Source: Candolleomyces eurysporus
Taxonomy: Eukaryota; Basidiomycota; Agaricomycetes; Agaricales; Psathyrellaceae
Assembly: GCA_027579435.1 (NCBI GenBank)
Contig: JANBPK010000770.1
Span: 1 to 64,000, forward strand
Direction: 5' to 3'
DNA length: 64,000 bases
Shown here: positions 43,191 through 53,156 of the stretch, in pieces
How positions within the stretch are numbered: position 1 is the first letter of the stretch
How the letters are laid out: every line of letters starts with the position of its first letter
The notes under the pieces: generated by a model
Database searches by the model: none
What the model was told of the DNA's origin: nothing
What the model saw: the letters and a program-made list of their open reading frames with translations, nothing else
Translations under genes and position numbers: made by a program

Positions 43191-44221
43191 CTACATAATA
43201 CCACATACACTGCCTTCGTTTGCCCCACATCCAAAATCCACCCAGGCGCCATGGCCCTCCTGAAACCATCCAGGCCAAGCCATTCCAAGGAATGTTGTCT
43301 GGCTTGGGTTGACACTTCGGAATTCAGTCTGCTGTTCTAGTTCCTGAACAACATCACTGAGAAAGCGAGCAATGACTCGACGTGAAAGGTGTGTTGCAGT
43401 TGTCACTTCATGGTAGGTCGCTGGAATGGAACCAGCCTTCATCACCCCCTCCCCAAAGGTAACCTGATGGTCTGCGGCATCAGACTTGTTGCCTAGCAAC
43501 ATGAAGCGAGCATCTTGTTTAGCGACACCACGTAGGGTTCTGATATGCGCATCCACCGCCTTGAGTGACGATGATTCGTCGAGTGCAAAGACAATGATGA
43601 AAATGTCGGTTTTCCTGGAAAGAGAGATATGGCTATAGCACGTTTTGGACGAAGAAAGAAGCAAGCTGACCTCATCCAGTCCGTGACATTGCTAGCATAG
43701 TCACCATCTATAAGACACAATTACGAGTCAGCAGCAACGTTCAGGGGTTGGTGAGCGAAGGACGCGGCAAACCGTTTCCTGGGGTATCGAGTATCTTGAT
43801 CTTGTACAGTACCCCTTCGGACATGATCACCTCCCTCTCCAGAAGCTCGATGTGTGGAGTCGGGTTGTACGATCCCTGGGAGCAGTGAAGACAACTGACG
43901 GAATATTGTACGTCATTGAGCGCCTACCGCTGAACGTTTGGCAGTCAATATCAGCCGCCGCTATAAGGTAGAGAAATACTCACAAGAAGGCCCGGAATCC
44001 ATCATCTAACGCCATCCGAAAATCTGGGATGAGCATACCAGTCAATGACCACGCCAAATACTACTCACCACTCTTGCAAGGGAAGACTTTCCAACTCCAC
44101 CCATGCCAACCAATGCAATTACACGCTCGGGGTGTCTTTTCCAGAACATGGAGGTTGTTTCTGAGGATTTGCAGACAAAGTTGCAGTAAAACTCTAGAGT
44201 TGAAGAAGGGGAAGAGTGCAT
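43191..44221 (-). CDS. Ras-like small GTPase with a C-terminal CaaX-type motif
   Basis: The minus-strand ATG at 44221 opens MHSSPSSTLEFYCNFVCK, then RVIALVGMGGVGKSSLARV with G1 GMGGVGKSS. A later exon (about 43880-43774) gives GSYNPTPHIELLEREVIM and YKIKILDTPGN (G3 DTPG instead of the usual DTAG). After an intron a short exon gives DGDYASNVTDWM. The last exon (43615-43191) gives KTDIFIIVFALDESSSLKAV, the G4 motif GNKSD (LLGNKSDAADH) and ends in CGIM, a CaaX-like box for prenylation. The exon between G1 and G3 (about 44023-43985, RMALDDGFRAFL) does not join in frame with canonical splice sites, so either the model is wrong there or an indel is present. The protein probably works as a membrane-bound signalling switch, but is divergent. 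Confidence 0.6.
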
Positions 44222-45618
44222 GACGCTTCCTACGTTTAAATTATTTGTTGACGATGAACGGAAATGGTACACAAAATTCAGCTCTCCTAGCCGAGCCAGG
44301 GACCCATCAATGGTTCATCCGCCGCACAACTGGCTTCTTATGATCTAGTGGATGCTGATCGCGTTTTACGTCCTAAAAATGCAGAGACCAAGCACCATCT
44401 CCCTGATTAGACCTGTATGCCCCCTTTGACGTCGTAAATAATGAAAATTTCATGACTGGTGACCACGAGCCACCTGTAAGTTATAATGGGATCCTTTCGG
44501 AGAGGTGAAACGTCAGAGCATGTCTCGCTAAAGTAGAGACGCCCAAAGGCAGCAAGTGATGGCCCTGAAATCAGTCAAACATCAACGTGAACACCAGTAA
44601 AGTGGATTCTTGTCTCGAATAATTGACAAAGCTCGTTATACTCTTCGATTATAACCACATTATCTTTCCCCTCTATCCACCACATCCTTGGATATACAGA
44701 TGGGTTGCAAGGTTTGCTGTCCTCGGTGTTCCAGAGCCTTTATCCCATGCTTCTTTGCTTGTCGGCCTGGAAGCGCAACACGACTGTCAGTACCACATGA
44801 AACCCTCTAAAACATGCCAATACATGTAATCCGAGTTAACATTCTCTTTCTACACGGATTCCCACTACTCTTTGCCTGAATATCCACATACCCTCGACTC
44901 GCCACAAACAAGCCAATTCCCCTGTTATCCCCGGAACAGTTTCTGTTTTTGGAGCTTCTATGAGACACCACAGCAGCGACTCTTAAGTAGTACAAGAGAG
45001 CATCATACTACCCACGACTAAGCTTACCGTTAACTCACAGGTGTGAACTGGGTTGATGTCACCGGGGAACAGCTTAATCTAGCCACTTACCTGTGCTGTA
45101 CATACTGTCAAATACCTACTAATCAATGCTTGTTTCGCGTCATGCTTGATTGTTGGCTTATAGCGATATGGAGCCATCTCCAGGCAATCTCCATCCTTCG
45201 CGCACCGGTTCCTTTCTTGGTCTTGCTTCTGACAAGAGCCTCCTCTCGAGCTGGATCATCCTGGCTCTGAAGTAGACTAATCTGGAGCTAGACCGATGAC
45301 CTCAGTTGACGTCCAGGTTGAGGCGACCCACGGTTGTCGGAGAATTTGAAGCAGATAGATGGGGCTACCACCTATATTGAGAAGGACAACTGTGGGACAA
45401 CTACCTCTGATGGCTGGTTTTCAATCCCAGTTCACATGTCAAGTTCCGATCACTCCGTAGTCCCGGGTGGAGAGTGAACTGTTCATGGTGACAGCAACCT
45501 CCTCGCTGGATCATGAGGGTGGAACTTACTATGAGGAAACTGAGATCTTGTACACATATAGGTTTCTTCGAGATTCAGGTTAAAGTCGCTTTTGTGTAAA
45601 CACAGATGATGAATTATG
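44222..45618. other. Intergenic DNA, no gene seen
   Basis: About 1.4 kb. The short plus-strand frames at 44623 and 45043 have no domain and no gene structure. Confidence 0.4.
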
Positions 45619-46808
45619 CTACACATTCAACATTAAGACATCGGATCTATCCTTTGGCGGACGATAAGGCCATAGCTCCGTGATCGATATACGGCACATG
45701 CTCCATTGGTCAACCTGACGCTGGTAACAGACTTCGAACTTGATCTTATCTAGCGGCCCTCGAGCTACAGAATATTGAAGCTGATCGTCTTCGAGCTGGT
45801 GGAGGACAAACGGGTCTACTTTTGATCAGATTGAGTGCTTGGAGAAGGTTGTTGCGAACACTAACCAGCAGTATCTACCACCCAGCACTCCTTGTCGCCC
45901 ACAAATCTGTCACCCACAGAGAAGTCCATTGGCAAAGACTTGTCGAAATTTTCAATTATCTTAAAACCTCTGTGTGTATATTTGCGTTTCCAAGCAGCGA
46001 TCTTGGCCGGGCTTCCAGTTAGACACGACACATAAGATACACGGTTGATATATGTTGCCTTTGGAAAAACGGAAATCGCCCGCTTTGAAGTGATTATGTT
46101 CATAACTGCAGCTATGTATATGCAATGTCAGTAAGATTCAGAGAAATCAGTAATGTACTCACTAGAGTGGAATCTCGTCAGAATGAATCTAATGGGATCA
46201 ACCGCAACGACAATGAGCTGAACTTCACGAAGGTGGCTGTGTGTCGTTGTATAGAAGTTCAGGACTGTGACAATGAGCTTCTTATCTCTGCACCGCTCCA
46301 TCCTCTGTCTATTTTGCACAGGATATCCAGCCTTCGCGTCTAGGCCTGCATATGAATCGTTCGATGGACCATTTGGTGCTTCGTAATGGTAGCCCTGTGA
46401 TACGAGGAAACATCCCAAACGCTCGAAACCACCAACATGGACGAATATGTCAAGATCCTTGTTAGGGTTTGGTGGATGCCTATCCATGAATTTGACCGCC
46501 TGAGATCCTGATATTACAGCAGACGTGACTTCAAGTATGCGCATGAATGCGATAGGATCGCGGAACCACCCAGAGATGAACTTGGGCAGGCACCATGCAA
46601 GACGCTCGTAAGACTTCACCAACTGATAGACGAGCATCGAGGTTCGAGCGAGGGAGTATAAAGTCGGAGGAGAGAGTTGACAAAAGAGTAAATAACGGAC
46701 ACGATCAGGGAGAGCGAGTAGACGGCGCTCAAACACAGAAGCGTGAAGTGGTGTTGATAGGTTGGCTGTGTCCTGGCAGGCAGGAGATCGAGGTGAGGGG
46801 GAATCCAT
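45619..46808 (-). CDS. F-box-like / nucleotidyltransferase-fold protein B
   Basis: Three exons with consistent phase 1 introns: 46163-46808, 45866-46111 and 45619-45818; 363 residues. I take the ATG at 46808 because the open frame further upstream lacks an ATG. Residues 30-65 (LLALPDRVRYLLFCQLSPP, LYSLARTSMLVYQLV) are F-box-like. Residues 98-122 (VISGSQAVKFMDR, then KDLDIFV) match the NTase-fold signature: G-S (101-102) and D-x-D (118, 120). A beta-strand-rich part (VQLIVVAVDPIRFILTRFHS) closes exon 1. Exon 2, MNIITSKRAISVFPKATYIN, and exon 3, FEVCYQRQVDQWSMCRISIT, are both strongly conserved with paralogue C. NTase-like F-box proteins of this type are expanded in mushrooms without a known substrate. 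Confidence 0.75.
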
Positions 46809-48105
46809 TGTGGGTGAAGGAAGAACAAAGAAAACACGTTTAAGTACCTCAATCTCACCCACAGATACTTGAGCGCCACAAAACCACCGATCTGCATCGC
46901 CCGTTGAGGGAAAGAAAAAGACCCGTTTGCCTGACGCCACGTATGCATCAAATACCCGATCGAACTTAGATTCGAGACGGGAGCGGAGACAAGATTCGAC
47001 TCACAAGTACGGTGCTCCAGAATGACATAGATGGATTCTTGCGCACGACCTCAAGTGATCGGGACTTCGAACTCCGACAGAAATCGAGTTGCCTCCTTGT
47101 ACTGCACTTAGGCCTTGAAGAGATAAGATTGGTGAGGTTTCAAGCCTACATCATGGACCGAGATAGGCATTGAAACCCTTACATCTAAGCTTGGCTACCT
47201 GCGAGCCATGTACAATGACATGTGAGCACAAGGGTGGGCAACTCAGTTTCCATCACTTTGTGAACGTAGACCTGTGTACACGCAACTCATCAAGCTTTTC
47301 CTGGACAATGGAAGCCCATAACCAGCGAGCAAGACTCTTTATTTCATTTGAATTGGTAGGGAGCGTCAGCTTTTGTAATATAGGGCTACTAAGCCTTTCC
47401 GAGTGGGTGTCAGTGGTCTTTCGAGGCAGCGGAAGGGGAAATACCTAGACTCCTGACCAAGCGAAATGATCCTTCCATGCTCGGAGGTCTTATCGCTTGT
47501 GGTTGACAAGGGAATGCCCAGAAATTCAGGTGGTGAGTGGCTCCGAGCTAGCAGATTGTCTCCAAATATTTAAAAGGACGTACCGCCTTGCTCCTTGGCG
47601 GTCCTCAACAGCGATTGGGGACTTGGTGGCTGTGCAGCCTACTGGACTTACGCCTTCAAACCCAACTTCGGACTTATTTCTAAGGTGAGGAATATTCATC
47701 TACATTGAATAGATACAGCCAGGGGTCCACGAATCTACTTGGCTCAATCTCAGGAACTTCCAATAGGTTACAAGGAAGGGTCGGTTCCATTAGCATTTGA
47801 ATCGGAGTTTCAAGCCCTTAGGTCGGACGCGAGAATTACACAATCCATCCATGTCCTTGATATTGACACCGTACGCGAGGCTATCCTTTATGTTGTGATC
47901 GTGCAAACCAATTAGAACACTGCATTGCTGTATGTGTCGCCTAAAAACGTCTTCATGAGTAGAACATTCGATTACTTGAGATGTTGATGAATAGAACAGA
48001 TCCAGCTGTCTACTTTTGTTACACCGGCCAGCAGTACGGACATCTCCACATCTCCGGCTGACACTTAAACTACCAACACTAAGCCTTTGATATGTCCATC
48101 CATTC
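46809..48105. other. Intergenic DNA, no gene seen
   Basis: About 1.3 kb between two minus-strand genes. The frame at 47170-47448 and the upstream extension of gene B lack support. Confidence 0.4.
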
Positions 48106-49431
48106 TCACGAGCGCCTCCCTGACCTCCCTTGACGCTTCTTGGCCGGAGGAATGATGCCGCCCGCGGACCCGTTGCGTGCATCGTCAATCTCCATCATAG
48201 CCACATNCCCTCTCGACCCCAACCCATGGTCCATCAGGCTCCGAGTCGTTCCCTTGTTCGCTGGCCGTCGTGCTACCTGAATGGTCTTCTCGTTTTCTCT
48301 TTGGGTTGCTGACTTCATCTATACATAACGTGAACGTGTAGCCGTCTGGAAAAATTGGTTCACTTACCTCCAGACTCGTCTGCATCATCTTCTTCGAAAC
48401 CTTCTTCTAGAGGTCTGTAGTCGCTCTGTTCAATTACCGCAGGCGGTGGCGCCTCCTTACTGGCCGGCAGGGCGTCGAACCTTCCGACACGTATGATATC
48501 CAAAGGTATAAGCCCAGTAGACCAGCCCTGGGTACGCATGCTAAACGTCACAATGAAGCTCATCCATAAGACGTCCCCTTTCTGCAATCCTCCCTTGCCA
48601 TACTCAACCTGAAGGAACCGCGGACTTTCGTTGGGCTGGAAGTGAAACAGGTTGGGACGGTCCTTGTTGGGCATCCAACGGCTAGCCGGATCATCACCGA
48701 CAGCTTGAAGCCACGGGTGAACTTTGTAAGGGATGTTTGCTGCCATATTGAAAGGAGTCTTCCGCATGAACAGCTTTGCTGTTGCAACGTAACGGTGATT
48801 GGTGGCTGGATTTTCCGCTGATTGCCAGTTTCGTTTCGGCCTATTGAGCTTGTTGAAGCTAGTGTTCGAATCTACCAATGTCTCGAGGGTCTGTAGCAAT
48901 GTCAGCGAGCGCAAGATCACAACGAAATGCGAAATACGTACTTCTAGATGTGTGTACAGTGAACTATCACCAGAAGTATCGAATGCAAAAGACAGCTCGC
49001 AGAAGCCGGACGGAACGTTCTGCCTATCACCGTTGGATCTGAATAGTCAGAACCCATCATGGTATAACATAGAAAGTACTCACACCCGGGTACTGGGCAG
49101 CTCGTCGGGTGGAGTCTCGTCAGGAGGGACGAAGTTACCAGTCTCGGTAGGAGAGCCCCAAAGATAAACGACGGCATAAGTGAGAATTGCCACGTTATTC
49201 GTCTTCTTGTTGAAAAGCTAGAGAGAATTGTTGAGGCATAAAAGTGTTTATATGGGAATGAGCGGGCAAAGTACTTACACACCACTGCTCCTGGGAAGCA
49301 CGACTGGGGCGAGCGTCAACAAGGGAGTCTCCAGCTCCAATTGAAGCTGTAACATCGGAGAGCCGCAGATCGTCCTTCCTGAAACGCTTCTTTTTCCAAG
49401 GATCGAGCTCTGAGGAGATTTCGGGGTTCAT
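48106..49431 (-). CDS. Hypothetical five-exon protein with basic C-terminus
   Basis: Exons in phase: 49279-49431, 49084-49217, 48942-49038, 48368-48890 and 48106-48318. It starts MNPEISSELDPWKKKRFRKD (ATG 49431), then KKTNNVAILTYAVVYLWGSP and ELSFAFDTSGDSSLYTHLE. The large exon gives LVDSNTSFNKLNRPKRNW, FNMAANIPYKVHPWLQAVG and FLQVEYGKGGLQKGDVLWMS and an acidic EEGFEEDDADESGG. The last exon begins DEVSNPKRKREDHSGS and, after an N at 48207 next to CCC, shifts to a frame ending PPAKKRQGRSGRRS, which looks like a nuclear localisation signal. If the N stands for a wrong base count the protein is about 370 residues; otherwise it stops at 48185. I do not recognise the fold. DNA or chromatin binding is only suggested by composition. 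Confidence 0.6.
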
Positions 49432-49892
49432 TGGTTGACGAGGTGAGGGATTAAGACAATGAGCTGAGGACAGATGAGAGCTGAGAGAGGTCACATCAAG
49501 TATTTATAGCGTTTAAGAAATCCTGCTCGTCAAATTACAGTTGGAGCTGATGTCTCACAGAGCTACAACTTCAAAGAATTTGATGCCGAGTCACAAGCGC
49601 TGGATCAAAAGATGTTTTCCGGTGACATCGGTCTCTACCAGACACTACACATCGGCCAGATCAAGGAACCTTCCTTTGCATGTGTATCAGTATGCCACAA
49701 TGACAGGTCACATCTTGAACTCCGCTGTAAACTCGCGTAAATTTCCATCAGGTGGCATCAGCTATGCCGACAAACCACAGGTAGGAGTCCAGCAAACAAA
49801 GAAGTCAGCTCACCAATCCCAAAGCGGTGCATATTGATTTGACAAAGGTCAATTCCTCGCCCTGATGCGACACATACCACCGCGTCCAGCCA
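49432..49892. other. Divergent intergenic region
   Basis: It holds the promoters of the gene at 49431 (minus) and of NTase C (plus). On the minus strand GCTATAAATAC (about 49509-49499) is a good TATA box about 70 bp upstream of the 49431 start. Confidence 0.45.
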
Positions 49893-51171
49893 ATGAACAA
49901 GACTGCTGGGTCCAATAAAAACCTAGAACAGCCTATGCCCTCGTCTTGCCGACCTATGTCCACTCAAACTGGAAATGATGCTCAAGACAGACAAGTCGAT
50001 AACCCGATCTGCTCAGAAATTCGTCCCGTATCCATGTTCGAGCGCCACCTTCTCACCCTTTCTGACCACAATCGCCACCGGCTCTTCGACTACCTCCCTC
50101 CTCAGTGCCTTTGCCTCCTATCGAGGACCTCTACGCTGGTTTTCCATCTGGTCAAATTCTATGAACGCCACGCCTGGTCCCTCCCCAGCTTTCTTCAGCC
50201 ATGGTTTCCATATCCCCGCCCTTTCCTGCGTCTGTTGAACGCCACCTGCGCTGTTATTTCGGGATCTCAGGCTTTCAACTTCATGGATAGACGTGCACCG
50301 GACATCAAAAGCGATCTGGACATCTTCGTCCACGTTGATGCCGTTAATGCCATAGGAGACTTCCTCCTTATGCATGGCTACTGGTGTAAACCAAGGCCGA
50401 AAGAGGATGAGGTTTACTTTGATTTCCATGACAGGATGGACCTTCTGTTCGGAGACGAGGAGCGAATTCAAACGTGCAGTGACGAGAAGTCCATCATCGA
50501 CGTCATCGACTTCAGCCAGCCGCAATCTCATACCAACGGTTTCATCACGATGAAGGTCCAGCTAATAGTAGTTGCCGTCGACCCTATCTGTTTCATTCTC
50601 TTCAGATTTCATTCTAGTAAGTCTGACGTTGTATAGATCTCTTATGTCATTCACATAGGACTTCTAGCCGCTGTTATGAACATTATCACCTCTCGAAAGG
50701 CTGTTTCCTTATTCCCTCGGGCCACGTTCATTACACGCAATTCGTACGTGTCACGTCTGACAGGAAACCAGAAGAAGATTGCATCCTGGAAATCCAAATA
50801 TTCCGCAAGGGGATTCAAGATCAAAGACAACTTCCGAGAGCCTTTTCCTCAAGACTTTCGGGCCGGTGAGCGTTTTGTGGGAGACGGTCAAAGTTGGTCC
50901 ATGGACATCATTGGTGCGTTTGACATCAATGTTAAAAATTCTGGATCTGACGACAAAAAAAGACCCACTACTTCTATATCACGTCACATATGGAGGTCCT
51001 GAGCAAGTCTGCGATGAACCCCTTCAGTTATTCAGGTTCAAAGTTGGATACCAACGTCAGGTTGACGATTGGAATCTCTGTAGGTTTTCGATCACCGATG
51101 TATGGCCATATCGACAGCCACTGAGTCGTATGAAACACAAGTCGATACAGACCGAGGCCTCCTGTACTTAG
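49893..51171 (+). CDS. F-box-like / nucleotidyltransferase-fold protein C
   Basis: Three exons: 49893-50616, 50668-50913 and 50963-51171; total 1179 nt, 392 residues. Exon 2 is 246 nt as in paralogue B and both introns are phase 1 as in B. Residues 52-87 (LLTLSDHNRHRLFDYLPPQ, CLLSRTSTLVFHLVK) are F-box-like. The NTase signature is VISGSQAFNFMDR then SDLDIFVHV, with G-S at 124-125 and D-x-D at 141/143. VQLIVVAVDPICFILFRFHS ends exon 1; exon 2 begins TAVMNIITSRKAVSLFPRAT; exon 3 contains LFRFKVGYQRQVDDWNLCRF. The alternative acceptor at 50658 would add three residues. The frame is intact. It lies in the opposite orientation to A and B. Confidence 0.75.
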
Positions 51172-51480
51172 CTTTACAATTCCATGCATGTCCTCGAGTT
51201 GCGAATCAGGACTACCGAGCAACACATCACTGTTCTGTGGTTTCACTAGACGTGATCATTAAGTCACTTTAGTGATTGGGCATCAATCGATATCGCATCA
51301 GACATCAATTACAGGATTCACATACTTGTCAAACTGGTTCCGTTGCTCGCGCCGTGTGCCCTCGATCTACGAGTCGTGTTTCCAGAGAACCCCGGTGATG
51401 GGACCGGGAGTGACAGACAACTCTCCCTTCGCCTCCCTCACCTGGGTTCAATCTACTTGGAGCCCTTATAGGCCATCACA

Positions 51481-52915
51481 ATGCACGCCGTCAATCACCC
51501 TCAATCTACCCTATATCCTCGTCACACGAATGGGACGANCCCTTGTATTCCACCACAATCAGTCCCACGTAAGGCAGAGTGCCTCAGATACACTGCTTCC
51601 GCCCCACTCACGCACTGCAGGTACAAGCGAGGGGATTTTATTGCGGACAAATGTAGGCGGCCCGATACCTCCAAAGGAAGTAAACTAATTTTTTCAGATG
51701 CTATCATTGAAGCACGCCAGATGACACCAGCCCGTTCCATTGCAGCTGGCCGACATGTCGACACTGGGCGGAAGTACACAATCGTGATCTCTCAGCGCCG
51801 CCGCATAGACCCTTCAAAGCTTGCTGATGAAGGAAGGTTTTACTCGGACGAAACCCGTCAAGATCGACTCAGGTGGGGTGCAGCAATGATGTCTATCTTC
51901 CGCTGCATTCACGCCACTTGCGTAGGTACTTCATGCCGATTGAGGAATTATTCAGGGACCACGTGGACACATTCACTGTCATGGCTTTTTCGGAGATGTC
52001 GCTCCACTTGTACCTAACTAGAAGACACGGCATGCTATCCAAGCAACAACTGAAGGAAATTACGGTGCAGTTGTTCCGTGCAATCGACTGTAAGTGGTGC
52101 CTTTTGCGTGCTTGGCTCATTTCGTACGCCTGACCTTTCGAGTTAGTCATTCACTCTGAAAACTTAGTCCACACCAACATCTGTCCTGCAAATATCATAT
52201 TTGCCCGACCCTTCTCGCAACACACTCGTTACAGCATTGGGTCAGGGGCTTTGATTCCAGAGGTAGTGCTCCTTCTGGGTTGCAAGCTACACTGACCGCT
52301 TCACGCAGACTTCCCTTTTATCCACTGAAGTCCGCCTATGCTTCTACGGTGACACTCGAGACGAAGAAACGATGGTAGGAACAGATCGATATCGGTCCCC
52401 TGAAGTCGTGGCAGGCAAGCATCCATCTTTACGGCAAAATAATCACACTAATCATACCTACAGGTCTTCCCGTAACCTCAAAGACCGACCTATTCTCCTT
52501 AGGTTGTGTTGTGGCAGAAATGGCCTTAGACGGTGCTCTGTTTTGTCCCGCAAATAACTCTCAATACTATACGCGTGACTGTCTGCTTATGATGCAATGT
52601 ATTATCGAGCCCTTCCAATCTCCTCAGCTTGAGGAGATCCAGCAAGAACACTCCTCCACTTTCGACGAGANGGGGGATAATTCCTCTTGATGGAAGCGTC
52701 AACCAACAAATCAAGCATTTCTTGTGGAACACGGAAGCAATAGAAGTAAGTACAAAGTATCCTTGCTAGTGACCGGCTAGAACTAAAAACGTGTTCAGAG
52801 AACACTCACAGACAGACAGATTCTTGATGTCGCCCTTGCGCTATTGCGCCTTCAGCCAGAGGAACGAGTTCCTGTAGGGCATATACTTAATTTCTTTGGT
52901 TTTTTCAGGGTGTAG
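51481..52915 (+). CDS. Kinase-fold protein with catalytic Asp replaced (pseudokinase)
   Basis: Exons separated by short introns give IEELFRDHVDTFTVMAFSEM and LKEITVQLFRAIDC, then across the intron ending at 52167 VHTNICPANIIFARP (52167-52211). The catalytic loop is HTN instead of HxD and the Lys two residues on is Cys. No DFG can be found; the next segment is YSIGSGALIPE. MVGTDRYRSPEVVAG (an APE-like SPE) leads to a GC-AG intron (52417-52464), then LPVTSKTDLFSLGCVVAEMA (helix F), a C-lobe and VALALLRLQPEERVPVGHIL with stop at 52915. The N-lobe part (51640-51900, IEARQMTPARSIAAGRHVDT) changes frame near 51900, which needs an indel or an unseen intron; Ns lie at 51539 and 52671. It resembles the CMGC-type kinase at 31617-33000. 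Without Asp and DFG, catalysis is unlikely; a scaffold role, or decay, is possible. Confidence 0.6.
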
Positions 52916-53156
52916 CTATTTCTGTATATACTAGACAAAAGCTCGTGGCACAGGAGGCTCCAACTCCAACGTGAATGGCATACTGAAATAAGGCATACTC
53001 ACCACAACTGGGGCGCCATGCCCAAGTGAAACCCCGGAAAAGCAAGGTAATTATACGCTCTGCTATAAGCACAAAGGAGAATCATCAAGGCCTATGGAAC
53101 AAGGTCAACAGGTTTCACATATCGGCAAGTCAGTCCCAGGCCAGTAACCTACAAAT

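Noticed and set aside
46809..46940. Upstream extension of NTase gene B
   Set aside because: It begins with GTG and contains no similarity to paralogues A or C; the ATG at 46808 gives a matching N-terminus.
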